Source: Callipepla californica brunnescens
Taxonomy: Eukaryota > Chordata > Aves > Galliformes > Odontophoridae
Reading direction: 5' to 3'
Assembly: GCA_023055505.1 (NCBI GenBank)
Contig: JALIRH010000002.1
Span: 26,666,437 to 26,730,436 of the forward strand
Length of the DNA stretch: 64,000 bases
In this document: positions 47,262-61,300 of the stretch, piece after piece
Layout of the letters: each line of letters opens with the position of its first letter
How positions within the stretch are numbered: the first letter of the stretch is position 1
The notes under the pieces: model-generated
What the model was told of the DNA's origin: nothing
The model's input: the letters and a program-made list of their open reading frames with translations, nothing else
Databases searched by the model: none
Position numbers and translations under genes: made by a program

Positions 47262-47895
47262 AAAGCAGCAGATATTTAATGCATCACCTTCCAGTAATTC
47301 TGACCCAAGCCTGTAGCACCGAAAGGGGTTGTTGTGACTAAAGAGAAGAATCCAACACTTGGTCTGGCTGAAGCTCATGAAACAGGCCTTGGCCCATTGA
47401 TCCAGCCATCCCAGTCCCTCTGTGGGGCCTTCCGACCCAAGGCAGATCAACACTTCCTCCCATCTTGGTGTCCTTTGCAAACTTACTGAGGGTACACTCA
47501 ATCCCTTCATCCAGATCATCAGTAAAGATATTGAACAGGACAGGTCCAAATACAGACCTTTGAGGAACACCACTCATGACTGGTTGTCAGCTGGGTTTAA
47601 CTCCATTCACCACCACTCTCTGAGCCCAGCCATTCAGACAATTTTTTACCCAGGGAAACATGTACTTGTCCAGGCCATGGGCTACCAGCTTCCCCAGGGC
47701 AATACTGTGGGAGACGGTGTCAAATATTTTGCTAAACTCCAGGTAGAATATGTCAACATCCTTCCCCACACCCACCTGGTAGGTCACTCAGTCATAGAAG
47801 GAGTGCATGTGTGTTGAGCAGGACCTGCCACCCAAGAACTTGGCTGGCTCTGATTCCCTGGTTGCCCTGCATTTGCCCATAAATATTCAAAAATG
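47262..47895 (-). mobile_element. CR1 LINE internal RT fragment, minus strand
   Basis: Lacks the CR1 3' end and covers only the reverse transcriptase and start of the connecting region. On the minus strand the order is FYLEFSKIFDTVSHSIALGK (motif A region, near 47750), [27 protein letters not shown] (near 47560), [11 protein letters not shown] (near 47475), then HNNPFRCYRLGSELLEG at the left end. Motif C has changed from FADD to FAKD. The 3' UTR is lost, so a later deletion or rearrangement removed it. CR1 copies usually lose the 5' side instead. Confidence 0.92.
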
Positions 47896-50800
47896 TTATG
47901 GTGAACTTTAGTGAAGTAACATCAATGGGAGAGGCATCAGATACTTGCCTGTCTCTATTCTGAAAAACTAATGAGTGACTGCAAGCAGAAGAAGGCAAAG
48001 ATTATAATCATAAATGAAGCATAACTTTCTCAACGTCAAACTGAGAGTGAAGGAAAGATTCTCAACTGGGACAATGCTGGCTGCTGCTACTATTTGGATA
48101 CAGTATTTTTTCGGTTTTGAGCTTTTTGTTAGTTTGTTTTCAGAAAACAATAACAAAAATCCCAGAGAACAAATAAAGAATAAAATTACAAGGCTGGCAA
48201 GAATTACATTTCTAATACAGATTTGACGAAATAACCCTCAGCTGTCATTCTGCTTTTGTTTTGGCTCTGCTTGCAGGTTTTGATATGCCTATGTAAAAAC
48301 TAAGAAAAGTAAATAAATCTTCAAGAGTGAATTTCCCTTATATACACACTTATGGCTGATTCTCAGAATTTGGCCAGAACTGTATAGCCTGATCCAGCTT
48401 TGTCTTTACTTCCTCATTTCCTGAGTGATGGCAGTATTTCTCTCCAGATATTTGTTTTGAATGATCCATTAAAAACACATCTATCAGAACAGTGGTCGTT
48501 GAGCATATGGTTATCTGGTTATACAAACATCTGCTCCAAGTAGTCAGGCTGGTGCTAACTGCTTATAAGGGTTCCCTCAGACACTTCCTTGGGAGCAGAG
48601 ACTGACAGGATAAATTCCATCCTAGATCTGTGTCTTCATTTCTGGACATAGAGTTATCTCTTTTTTCCCATGGAAGGGCTCTTCACAACAGCTTGCTGTC
48701 CAGGTACTGTGAAGCACACTTACAGCTTCAGTGGGAAAGACTGCAGAATCACATGTTCCTGCTGTGCACAAATGGAGTCAACTTGGATTCTGCACCAGGA
48801 TTCTGCCAGGAACTGCATTTGGAACAACCTTCTGGCAATCCATCCTGGTCTTTGGCATCATTTCATAGTAAACCATCAAGACCAAACATAAAAACAGTGG
48901 TAAGGAAGTTTGCTTTTGAAATAGTTTTCTGTCTTCATTTAAGAAATCAGGAAAGAAGCCTGGAAATTTTTCAGTTGAAAACCTTCATCTTCATCATACT
49001 ATTTAACCAGGTTAGTATTTAACCACTTGCACAAAGGTACTTTACTCTCCTGTGGCTATGCTTACCCATTTCCAATAACATGGATAAACAACTGTCTCTT
49101 TCCCTCCTCTTACTTTTATGCTAGTAATATAACTGAAGAGAAAATACAGAGAAAATAAATATAAAATGCAGCATAAAGTAAGTGTAAAGTTGTCATTACA
49201 AATGGAAATGGTGATCTGCGAACAGCTCTGACAGAAACAATAAACACACAGATTGGAAAAAAAATTGTCCTGTTTTGGAAGGCTTGATTCAAGTCTTCAC
49301 AATTGTGGAAAATTGTTAAACTTACTAAAGATTATATAATAGATGTGGAATCAATATTCTTCTCAGAAAGAATAAATACCCCTGTACATTTTGTAATTTT
49401 CCTATGAAAAGAGAAGGCAAACACTTAATCTGATAGTTTTAAAGAAGAGTGCAATCAGCAGGAGAGGAGATGAAAGGGTCTGGAATAGTGACTGCAAAAA
49501 GAAATCTATAAAGAAGTCCTTTTGTATTTCCGATCCTCGAAGTTTATCCATTGACAATTGACATGTATGTGACATATTGCAGATTGGCTCTCAGAGCATC
49601 ACCTTTTCTTTACTGAGAATTAAAAGGCAAAATCAAAATAGTATTTTTTTTTTTAATTAGAGTATCACCCCACACATTTTTGACTATCATCAGTTTCTAA
49701 TACGGTTATCTCATGTGTCAAAATTTACTACTTGAAATATGAAATGATGAAGAAACTGAAATTCTTAAAGGAGTGGTTTATAAAACATGTGACTGGAAGA
49801 GCAAATGACAAAACTTTTTTTTTTTTGCTTGCTCTGATAATTAAGAATTGAAAAGAGTCAAGGACAGAATTGGGATTGCTAAATCTCGCTGTTTAGATGT
49901 CAAGTTCCAAAAGAGGTTAGAAATTACAGATGTTTAAAACATGAGTCATAAGATGAGCAACAGCATGCTTCCTTTTACTGTAGTTAGATTTATTACAATT
50001 ACATGGATCCTCATCAACAAGATACTACATGAGAGAGATAAGTTCCTTTAGTTATTTCTATCCACATATAGATTAAAAATAAATTTTTACTTGTTTTAAA
50101 CAACATCATTCTTTTCTCCTTTCTAAAAACATAATGTTAAGTATAAGATCTTTGATGGTAGTTCATGTTCTCAGGCTAGAAGTCCCATGGGATTCCTGAT
50201 GCCATCTGAAGCTGAGGAGTTGCAGTAGAGCTTTCAGTTTGCATGGAGATGAGCACGGGATTGAGCTATCCATATTGCACGTTTATACAATAGGAGGCAT
50301 TCCAGGCTTCTGTACATACCCACTACAGAATGGTCTAAACTAGACTACCACTGCTGTCAAATGAATACAGAGGTGGAAATGCCCTCTTTGGGATGATTAC
50401 AGATCTTGATAACGTTCTTATTCTTACAGCAGGAATTCAGATGTAAGCTCAACTTCCCTGTTTTCTCACATAATTCACAGCTTTTTCTGTGTCATGCCAT
50501 ACTTGTGGGTCTTGTTTCTCATTTTCGTTACAGACAAAACTGATTTATAGTTTCCTATTATTTTATCTATTAGCTCTTCCATGCAAGGAGTGATATAAGC
50601 GTAATTAAAGAGGGATATAAAAAGGAGTGAAGTGAAGCAGAATGAGAGGCTGAAAGTAACCAAAGATGAATGCTTAATACACTGGCATTATGGCTTAGAT
50701 CTAACATCAAAATTAAACTGGAGTCTGAACATGGTCCCCAAAGGTTAGCATATTGTACATAGATATTCCCTGTATGGGAGTTGGTGTCCCTTACTTTTAT

Positions 50801-53307
50801 CCAGAGTTCATATGCAAAGCTTTGTGCAGGAGGGAAACACTTTCTCCTGCCATGGATTGAAGTCACAGATCTCACTAAGATGATCACTTCCATCTTTTTG
50901 CCCAAAGCTCAAAAGAAACATACAGATCAGCAACCCAAATATTCACTCACAAGTGGAGAATTCCAACATTTCAGATTTCTCCTGTATTTGCTAAGATAGT
51001 AGAAAAAAATCCCTGACTTGTCAGAATATGGCACAAATCTCTGGAGTAGGAGGGTGTCCCGTTCTGGACTTCCTTTGGTTGCTCAATTAAAACCTCTTCT
51101 ATTTGCTGTAAATTTCCACTGGGACAAGGAATGGATCATGAGTCATATATACAACTTTCTATCCACCAGGCTGAGAAAGTCTTGAACTTCCATATTTCTG
51201 ACTCAGTATTTTTAACATGATACTGTTGTAAAACATAAAAACTGAAGGACACCACTTCTCACAGACTCACAGTACAGAATTCCCATTACTTTCTACAGTG
51301 AACAGTATTACAATCATAGAAAAAAAGAAGAAACAACCAAAGGACTACTTTTCCCTAGAGTTTACATATGGCATAAGAAAGACAGTGAATGCATTGGATT
51401 TTGTACTAAGAAGACTAAGCAGAATTTTATTCCTATCTGTATTTCAGTCAGACTCACAGGTCATCATTTTGAAGCTTCATATACTGGAGATCACATTTCC
51501 TAGAAAACCCATAGAAGTTTTCAGTGGCTTCCCTCGTGCCTTCTTGTCTCAAAGGTTCAGATGGCTCGTTTCAGTGTTATGGTCGAGAAGGCTGCACATT
51601 TTATTTTACTTTATTTTTATATTTTATTTGAATATTTTCACTGTCTGTTGGAAAGTGAGAATCATCCTTGGCTCAGAAAAGGCAGCAAAACAACGTCTGG
51701 CAACACCGATGGATTTTATGCTGCTCAATCAAAATTTCATTTTGCTGTTTGCATTTCTGACTCTGCAAAGCATTTGTATTAATTACGAGTTTAAGTGTCA
51801 TTTACATAGTAAACAAAAATATGAGATTCTGTTGTAAGATTAACACTTAGGATATAATAATACTTCCACAGAAGGGAAACCAAAAGGTACAGGCTTTATC
51901 ATTGCATTTTCACTGAGTGCATGCTGATGGTTCTAATGACCTTTATAATATGAGTATTACATAAAAAATTTCCACAGGACCCATATCAAATGATACAAAA
52001 TAACAGTATATTTAAAAAGGAGATTTAGAAAGATAAAAGAAACAGGTTTTCCTTCACTTCAATTTCCAGTGGAACAGAAATCTGAAGAACAGCAAATATC
52101 TATAATAAGTAGCATAGTAGTAGTAGGATTCATTAGCTTTGAGCATGGAAAACAAAATAATTGGCTTCTAATGCACTCTTGATTGTGTTCAGATGATGTT
52201 GCATCAACTGCAATTTGTATGTAACACTCTTCTCCTCTAAAACAGTTGTAATTTTTTTGTTTGGTTGTTTGGTTTTTTTTTTGTTTTTTGTTTGTTTATT
52301 TTTCTTCTGAGAAAGGTTTTCTAGTTACTACTTTCATTGCAAATGTCTATATGTTTGCAGCCATACAGAGTTATAAATGATGATCTTCCATTTTTGTAAA
52401 AAAAAAAAAAAAAGGTGTTTTCCACTTAAATAAAATGCAATATTTTGCAGAGCAATGAATTTCTTTGTTGCCACTTGATTTTGGCATCTATTATAACCAT
52501 CATTTAGCAGCGGCAAACAGAACTTCTGCCTGTGCACAAGACTCCCTGACGTTCTCTTGGAGCACAGCTCCTCATAAAACCCTGTTGAAGTCATGATTCC
52601 AGATTCCATACCAGTGTTCTTTGGCAGAGAATTTCTCCCACTTGTTTTCTATCATTTCACAGCTACTGTCTTTATCAGAGCAGGCATAGACAGTCTGGTA
52701 CTGGATGTTCTCACCCCTCTGTCTGTCTATCCATCTTATTTTGCCTTCCTCTTGGTAGGAGGTTATGTTAGCAAGTGCTTTGTTTAACATTCATGTCCAA
52801 TTTCTTAATTTCTAAAGAAACAATGTTATCTACAGTGAACACCACAACACTACTGCCAAGTGCACTAGGATGAAAAATTAATCCCCATTTATGACGAGTA
52901 CTGCGGCTAAACAACTTTTAGAGTTGCTTTAAGGATAATTAGAAAGCTGCCAGATTTTGCTCAATTTCAGCTTCTGGAGAGAGTTAAGCTCCAGCGTCTA
53001 CGTATCTCTCTGGTCTTGCAGTAATTTAACTTCAAGGTGAAAGATACATGAGTAACAGAAGCAGTCTGAACAAATGGCTGTAGTCTTCTCATTAGCTAAT
53101 GCTGAAATGTTACTTCTTGTTGACTCTTTCCACCTGATTACCAGTGAACCATATTAACTTTCAATGTTTTTTTCACGTACCATAATATAATTACAGCTAC
53201 AAGTGCCACAGGTGTAAGACATAAGGAGGGAGAAAGACTGAGGACACTGAAGCCATAGGTAACCTGTTTCTGAAATTTTAATTATTGACATTTCTTTGTG
53301 AACTGAG
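47896..53307. other. Unannotated AT-rich DNA
   Basis: About 5.4 kb without a recognised gene or transposon. It includes the longest frame outside repeats, 179 codons at 51298-51837 on the plus strand (Lys-rich start, then a hydrophobic Phe/Ile/Leu segment), which matches no family I know and is within chance for this composition. The frame at 48630-49022 (130 codons) is similar. Low-complexity tracts lie at 52251-52303 and 52398-52413. Confidence 0.5.
52251..52303. repeat. T/G-rich low-complexity tract
   Basis: TTTTTTTGTTTGGTTGTTTG followed by T10, GT6 and GTTTGTTTATTT units. An A15-16 run lies about 95 bases to the right (52398-52413). Confidence 0.88.
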
Positions 53308-53560
53308 TAGAAGAACTTGGGGATTCTGGTGGACAAAATCTTGATGCAAACAGGCTGCGTGTGCTTGAAGTGCAGGAAGCCAAGTGTACCCTGGGCTGCA
53401 TCAAAAGAGGGGCAGCCAGCGGCATGAGGTAGATGTTTATCCTTCTCTACTCTTCCTTCAAGAGGCCCCATCTGGAATACTGCATTCAGGTCTAGGGGCC
53501 CCCAGCAGAAAAAAGATGTGGAGCTTTTGGATGGAGTGAAACCATTCTATGATGAACTCT
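53308..53560 (+). mobile_element. CR1 LINE internal fragment, plus strand
   Basis: Reads GAACTTGGGGATTCTGGTGG, then AGGAAGCCAAGTGTACCCTG and GGCTGCATCAAAAGAGGGGC, then CCATCTGGAATACTGCATTC. This is the part of ORF2 just after the RT. After AAAAAGATGTGGAGCTTTTG the remaining ~400 bases expected to the 3' end are missing. The sequence passes into CCATTCTATGATGA, which resembles the CR1 terminal repeat, so an internal deletion is likely. Confidence 0.88.
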
Positions 53561-54116
53561 CCTGGAACCTAACTGTCAGGCAACACAGGTAAGAGTCCAC
53601 ATGAGCTTTGTTCTAATGCTTCCTCTCAAAACAGTATGGAACTTTCACTGTGAAGTTCTGAAAGAGAGATCTATATCAGTAAACTTAGTTTTCATTCACT
53701 TGTGTAGTTTTTTACTATCAAATTTCCCAAGAGGTACACTTTAGGCTAATTTTAATCACGAATGCTTAACCTCTGGTCACTTGGGAAATAAAAGCTTCAT
53801 AAGGGAACAAAGTAAGACTACCCACTACTAGGGTTAAAAACAAGGCAGAAGAGCTCTACAAAGTTCATCTTACACTTTATGGAAGGTGCTCTTCTTTTTA
53901 CGATTTCTGTCTCAAAATTCTTCATTGAACAAAACTGCCAAAGAAAGAAAATGTCAACCATGCAGTTATTTTTGAAATATTGCTTACACTTTCACATAGA
54001 CAGACAATATTTCGACAGATCAAGGAAAGTGAAATTTTCACAGTATATTGGACTTAAAATTCTTGAGTCCTAAATCATAACTTTTCTAGTTCTATGTAGA
54101 AGTACTCATTACTTAA

Positions 54117-54140
54117 TATTTATTTATTTATTTATTTATT
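54117..54140. repeat. (TTTA)n microsatellite
   Basis: About six perfect TTTA units. Confidence 0.95.
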
Positions 54141-55097
54141 GTCACGTTGAAAGACTTTTATGAGTTTGGAGGCAATTATTACTTCTATGAAAGGACTAGA
54201 TTCCACTTGGGTCAAGGAAGACAAAATTTTGCACAAGATCTCACCTGATATTGCTTGTATTTGGCTATATAGAAAGCTAGTTAGAAGCCATACAAAAAGC
54301 AGATGCAAGATGCAGGACAAGAACTAGATGAAATACATACCAGGATTTTCTTTTTGTTAAAACAAACAAAGTAAAAATATACAGACAGAATCCTTTAGCA
54401 TAGAAATCCTTTTAGTTTCTGTCAAGAAAGTGGGAAACTTCTAAGAATCTGGAGAATGAATCAAAGGAAAGTGAGTGCATTATGGTGTATATATATTATT
54501 CTGCAGGCAAAAAAGATGAGTGTGAAAGAGAATGCAGTAGAAATATGCAGAATAGCAGAAGAATTTCTGAAAAAGAATGTAATGTATTTTCAGAGCTCTT
54601 TCTGAATTCTTTTGAAATTAGGAAGTAGAAGAGAAGACAAATTATGCACATATGCAGGAAAAGTTCTGCTGGAAGGATCTATTACTCTGACAGATACGGA
54701 GAAGAGAACTACAGGTATGAACTAAGAAACAGACTCAAAAATTGAAACAAAATTCTGGCTAGGAGGTAATGCTTCAGCCATCCAAAACAAAACAAGAAAA
54801 CAGAATGTGGGATTTCAGGATGGTACCTGTTCCCTACTAGGAGTAGAAATAATTTTTAGGGGGCTGGAGCTCTCAGGAAAGGAAACTGTGCTGTTGGCAA
54901 AACAACGAAGCCAAGTGTGAAGTAGTATGTTAATGAAAGAAATATCAAAAAACCTGCAAAAGCTTCTGAAAGTTTCAGCACTAGCCAAAGCTCAGCTCAT
55001 AAAAGATTGAGCTAGTCTGAATTCAGTTTTCCTGTAAAACTTGTTAGAAGGCTTTTTGCCTTGTTAAAAAGTTTTGCCCTATTAGGAAACTGTCATC

Positions 55098-55160
55098 AAA
55101 AACAAACAAACAAACAAACAAACAAAAAACAACACAACAACAATAACAACAACAAAAAAC
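55098..55160. repeat. (AAAC)n / (AAC)n microsatellite
   Basis: About seven AAAC units pass into AAC and AACA units. Compound, purine plus C only apart from a single T. Confidence 0.93.
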
Positions 55161-57817
55161 CATGATGCATGTTGCAACCTGTCTGTCTTATGCCAAAAAA
55201 TTACTATTTTCATGCTACCTCAAGAAGAAAATTAACTCAATCAATGGCAACAGCAGTTAACATAATTTTTATGACCATGACCGTTCAAATGTTAAGCTTG
55301 AACAGTATCAGAATTCAGGCTGGCTCAGGCAGCCAGTTACAACGCAATGTAACCTCTTGTTCTTAAGGGTTACCTTCAATTTACCAGTGACAACAATGAC
55401 CATTTAGCGATGACAGCTTGACATGGAATAGGTATATGGAAAGGTCATGGCATTTCATCAGCAGGAAGATATTGTTTTAAGGCACTGGGGCCTTTAAATA
55501 TGTGCTGCTGTGGGATTTTCTGCTACTTTGTGCTGCCCATTTGCAGAATCTTCTTAAAAGTTGTTAATCCATATTCTGGTAAATTTGTTTTGATAGAGAT
55601 AACATTCTAATGGAAAACTAATTTCTAAGTCAATCACTTTAGATTTAGCAGCACTTGCCCAGAAATCTTGTGTTTCTGTTGAAACATCTTTTTGTTTTTG
55701 CTTTTTTCTTTTTTGTTTTTGCTTCCTGCTATTTCAGGAACACTAGATTTACATTGCTATAATTGATGTGTATTTTAGTTCAGATAGACTCTGATAACAA
55801 ACAGGTAAACTACTTATAAGTCTGAAAAGAATCTTGTCATAAAATGAATACAGTTATGTGCAGCATATTTTAAAGATATTTTATTTACATCCTTGCAAAT
55901 TTTCATTTCTTCCTTTCACACTCTACAGAAACATGGGAATGTTTAGACAGGGAGGAAGGGAAAAATTAATAATTTGGCCTGCAGGCAGGTTAACCAATGG
56001 CATGAAATTTTGTAGGGCAATGGAAGTTATTTGTTGTGAACAGTAAGGAGTGTTACACTGCGGGACATTTGTGCAAGAACTCTTTGAAACCTCACAATAC
56101 CACAAGAGATTCCTTCCCAGAAAAGAAGAGGGAAAAGAGAAAAAAAGAAAGCTCATGTTAAAAAGCAGTTCTTTAATTACAGATGATAAATAGGATTCCA
56201 TATTGCTGCCCTTCATTTTTAGTTTCTGCGCTTCCATTAATATAACCACTGGAAGACCAGTGGTTTGTTTGTCAAAGGAGAAGCTGTTTCTGTAGGGCAT
56301 TGTTAATCTTGTTCTTCAGACATCAAAAGCTTGCTGCTGTACTGAGTATTGCAAATGGAAGGGGAAAGGAGGTAGTGCATGGCTGGGAAGGATGGAGCTG
56401 CTGCCTCTCACCATGACAAGCTGCTTCTGGTAAGCTTTTCTTGGCAGAAGCTTTGCACTTCAAGTGAGCTCACATAGGGGCACCATAGTATAACCAGTAT
56501 AGGCACTACTGAGCAGGCTCAGAGAATGGGCTGTGGTCCTGCATCTGCCCAAGGTGGTGGTCCATCCGACCCACATCTGACCCAAAAGCCATAGGGACTC
56601 AGAGGAGGTCAGAGTAGCCATCTCATTTTCACGCAGAATTGAGAGCTCCTCACTCAGAAAAGTGTTTGAAGGGAATTTAATAAGGAGATAGAATGGACTG
56701 CACAGATTGGGCACAGGGTACTGGCACACAAGTGATAAGATTAACTTTAAAAAAATGCCAGAAAGTGAATATCAAGAATTTCACATCCATGCTACATATT
56801 GCAGTTTTTAGCAGTTCCAGTGAGGTACACAGTAACACATAAATTTTAATGTAGTATTACTTAAGGAATTGGTATTGTATGACCAAGTCACTGAGGCCAG
56901 TGCTATTAATTAATCTACTGACAAAGGTAATCTCTGCCGTTTTAAAAAAAAATGCCTACTGCTATCAACTGAAGTACAATTCTCACAGAAGAGAGTAGCT
57001 TTTCTTACAGGAGAAAAACATATTCAATAGAAGCAGGTGGCAATTTGAGAGAAAAAAAAGTTCTGCCAGGTACCTATCGACAGAACTGCGCTCTGTAATT
57101 ACTTTTATTGATCAATGGGACCATTCATGCAGTAATGTTCTTTGTGTAATGGAACAAAACTTGTTCCATGTAAATTCAGACTCAACACGGTTAAGGTGTA
57201 CAATCTGGCTCATTTGTTTTGCAGCTACAAAGAACTAGCTTTCTAAATTATTATGGAAGTATCGACAGCTGTTCTCTCCATCCAGCTATTCACCTCGAGC
57301 TGAAATGCACACTAATCCATCAGTAATTAGAAACAAACCCTTCACAGAATACAAATAAGAAAAGAAAATCTCACTAGAAAATCTGGATATGTAGAAAAAT
57401 ATTTATAGGCTTAAATATTTTCACTGTATCTTGGAGAAAATAATACACTGAAGATTCACGTATGCAATCAACTTTTTGAAGAGAAAAAGATTAAAAAAAA
57501 GAAAAAAGAGTAGAAGAATGCCAAGGGAGATTTTGCTTTCTGCACTTGGTGTTTGAAAATCTATGACAAATTTGTGAATACGGATTCATACATTCCCCTG
57601 GCATAGAAAGATATTAGCATTCACACACAAAAGACAGCTACTAATACCTGAATCTCATGATTCCTTTCTGATCCTTAATTGTGAGAGTACCATACAGACA
57701 GTTGAAAAACAGAACATTACAAGCGTGTTGATGTGCAGTCCTGCATTGCGAGTACCATGAAGTACTACAATCCTACACTGCACAACATTCCACATCAAAG
57801 GCATTGCCTCAAAAATA

Positions 57818-57855
57818 AAAAAGGGAAGAAAAAAAAAAAAAGAGAAAATTAAAAG
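57818..57855. repeat. A-rich tract
   Basis: AAAAAAGGGAAG followed by a run of 14 A's and AGAGAAAATTAAAAGG. Low-complexity. Confidence 0.8.
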
Positions 57856-58069
57856 GAAAACCTCTTCAGCGGTGCTTAAAGATTACACAACTGAAGATGT
57901 TATTATGTAAGCAATGGTATTCTACAGACTTCAGACGTGTGATCAAATTTCTTAACATTGCTTAACAGTGGAGGCATATACCTGCCAGTGTTTAGAAAAT
58001 TGTCCAGGTTAAGTTTTGTAGTTAATTTGCATTGACTTTGTATGGAAATTCTATTGGATAACAATAACC

Positions 58070-58385
58070 CTGAAGGGAGATTGTAGTGAGCTGGGGATTG
58101 GCCTCTTCTCTCTTGTGACTAGTGACAGGACTAGAGGGAATCGCTTCAAGTTGCACCAGGGGAGGGTCAGACTGGATGTTAGGAAAAACTTCAGAAGATT
58201 GATCAGGTGCTGGAATGAGCTGCCCAGGGAGGTGGTGGAGTCACTGACCCTGCAGGTATTCAAGGAATGTTTAGACATTGTGTTGAGAGACATATTTTAG
58301 TGAGAAGTATTGGTGATAGGTGGATGGTTGGACTGGATGATCTTGCAGATCTTTTCCAACCTTAGTGATTCTGTGATTTCTTTTA
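58070..58385 (+). mobile_element. CR1 LINE 3' end, plus strand
   Basis: Starts CTGAAGGGAGATTGTAGTGA, continues GAGGGAATCGCTTCAAGTTG, CTGCCCAGGGAGGTGGTGGA and GTATTCAAGGAATGTTTAGA. It ends TTGGACTGGATGATCTTGC, TTTTCCAACCTTAGTGATTC, TGTGATT. This ending (GATTCTGTGATT) and the GACATGTTTTAG-type segment mark a CR1 subfamily different from the copy at 12351. The frame at 58115-58300 is the last 60 codons of CR1 ORF2 and is still open by chance of low decay. Confidence 0.94.
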
Positions 58386-61300
58386 CAAAGTGTTATTTTT
58401 GCATTTAAAATATTTTATATTTACGGAGTTCCACTGGTCACAGAAAGGCTGTTTAGATTTTGAATCAGTACACTGATGTGAGTTATAACAGACTTACAGT
58501 ATCTATGTCATGCAAGGGAATTTTTCAGTTAAAAACATACTACATTCTTAGTTGAGCATTTATTCTATTTCCAGAAAACATACAAATGAATAAAAGCTTT
58601 CTATTGAAAGTGAATCAAATTATAAACAATTTCTACGTAAAATGTGCTAATGCAACAAAACTTCTAGTTCAATCAAGCATGGCTTCCAAAATCTTGTTAT
58701 TCATTATTCACAATTTATTTATGTGGGTTCTAACTATAAAAAAATAGGCAGACTAGCCACTCATTAACCAATCAGCAATCTCCTGGAATATGTAGTGATT
58801 TGCAGAGCAGAAACAGTATCACGTGATTTATGGCAGTATTACTTAGAAAAATTTATAGTGTACATAAAATGCATCTGATAGTTTTACTTGAAATATTTCT
58901 AACCTGTTTGCAGATCGCAGAATAACAATGGAAATTAATAGAGTGTATATTTCCTACTGAATCAGGAAGACATCCTTGAAACAAACAGGGCACATAGGTG
59001 TAGGTAGTTGAGTGGCATGACTACCCAATACTGGCCAGAGTCTATGGGAAGAAGGAAGAGAAGATCTCAAGCAAGGACATCTAGGTTGTGATTTAGGCAG
59101 TTTTGAACCTGCTCTTAAAGCCAAACACGTCTCTTGTTCTCCAGGACAGAATCGTTAGCTGATAATAGAAGATAATGAGGGAGAAAATGTGGATCCTTAT
59201 CACTCAATGCATGCATGCACATATAGTTGAGAGGGGTTACAATGGCAGTACCCAGCTGCTCTTGCTATGTGGCTGAGGCTGGATAGCCATTTACGCATGT
59301 CAATTTTTCCACAACTGCAGTCCTGTCATAGTTGTAGGATTTATGACCAGCACAAACTCAAGCTGCCTTTGAATAATACTCAGTCCTAAGTGCTCAGCTG
59401 TAGGCATCAGAAAACTGGCAGCGTGATTGCAAAGAGCTCCACTAGCAAACCAGCTGGCACCAGCCCAATCCATTATCTGCTACAAAATATGGATGTGCAG
59501 ATGTGGTCCAAATTACCACTGCTTACTTTCCGTCATTGCTTACAAATGGAAGAATGGTAGCTGCTCTCCCTTATTCTGTGATTACAAAGGATAAAAAGCA
59601 GTGGGTTACTCTCTGTTTCATGTTGCATCCAGCTGACACAGGGCAAGATGAAATAAATCTCTCGAGTTGACCAAATTCATAGGAAAACTATTTGCGACTG
59701 CAAGTCATGTGTGGCTGTAACTGTTCTGTGAACAGCGGTTTTTATGAAACATATTTTAAATTACTGAGTAGGTTAGCAAGGTTATTTGGCCTTAGGTTTC
59801 AACAGCAGATTTTTAGCTGAATCAATGGACTGTCTGCCAGTTTACAGACTCCATTCAGCATTTCAATCCTCAGGCATGGTCATAGGTAATGAATACTTGA
59901 TGCTCAGAATGAGACAGGAAAAAAAAAATAAACAATACCATGAAAACAGGAAAATATCTGACCTATTTAGAAAAATTAGGGTAGTCTTAGGAGAATATGA
60001 GTTTCAAAAGTCCTAAGATACCCATTCATAATTTGTGCATTCTTGATACCCTTAGAACTGCTTTTCTGTAGCTGGCAGTGCCAAGATGAGGGAAGTGCTC
60101 ATGCTGTCTCATAGCTCACACTCTGCTCTGAATTCTCTCCCTGGAACTGGATGAGTTAAAACTCTTTTCCCAGAGTGGAACATTGCAAAACATGTTTTCA
60201 TTCCAATTCAGAATGAAAGTAATTATCTCCACATTTTCATATGAAATAAACATCCAAAAATACTGGGGAAGAAGGGATTCATCATAGAACAGTGAACATT
60301 AATTTTTGCTTTTTGTATCATTTTTGGCATTAGACAGCATACCTTTAATGTGCGTTATGAACATAATGTCTTAGTGGCTTTTATTTAAGACAGTAAAAAT
60401 GCTTAAAATATTCTATGCTTTTGTTGACTAAAAAACGATGAAAATCTTTAAGGCAGATGTTATCAAACAGCATCTAAGAACACTTCTCTAGAGCAAAGTT
60501 TTTTTGCGTTAATACTGAAATAATTTGCACAAGCAGGAAACACTTTTAGTGGTAAAAACCAACAATTTTTAAGGGATGGATATTGCAACATAAAGCACAA
60601 GCAAAATGATACATGAGTTCTTTGAAGATCTCAGCCCAAATTCTTAAACAATGAAAAGTTCAACCAAGAGTAGTGTTTTCTGGCCAAGTAAGTGTTCCTT
60701 TTCATCTTCTGTTTGAAAATTTGAATCAAAGTAAAATATTTGGCTGTCAAAAATTTTCTTCCAGTGCAGCTAGATGTCAAACCAGCAGTTACATAGTTTA
60801 TAACTGTGATGAGATAGTTTAGTAATGTGAATTACAGTAAGCCATTTGTTCCTCCCTTCATTCACTCTGATGTGTTGAGTTAACCTGACTTATATTATAA
60901 ACTGAACATGGGCATTAGCATTTGTTAATGAAGGCCTCTGAAGACATCTTGCATTTCTGTATTTCATAGAAAAAAAAGAGCTGCTGTAATACCATGTAAT
61001 TTTATATACTGATGATGTTAGAAAACATAATAATATCAGAAAAAGAAGACATATATCAGAAACTAGTAGTTTCATAAGATCTTCCGGTCAATTATTCCAC
61101 CCAGTCTGTTAGTTCATTTCTTTATGTGGTGGAAAATAATGCAGCTTTTATGTCTCTCTCTCTCTTCATGTTATTACACAAGCACCCAAGCACAGCCACA
61201 TTCACATGTGGTTTATAGCACTCCTCTTATTGATCTTCAGTTAGTACCCTCTAATTTGGTATATTGCTGAGTTTCACAAAGGTATGGCAAAATAAGAAGA

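Larger units (their letters stand above)
53561..58069. other. Unannotated AT-rich DNA
   Basis: Holds the simple repeats at 54117-54140, 55098-55160 and 57818-57855. Opposed frames at 55858-56300 (62 and 125 codons) show no domain. The segment at about 57060-57330 is balanced in composition and free of repeats, and looks like candidate conserved non-coding DNA; this is an impression only. Confidence 0.5.
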
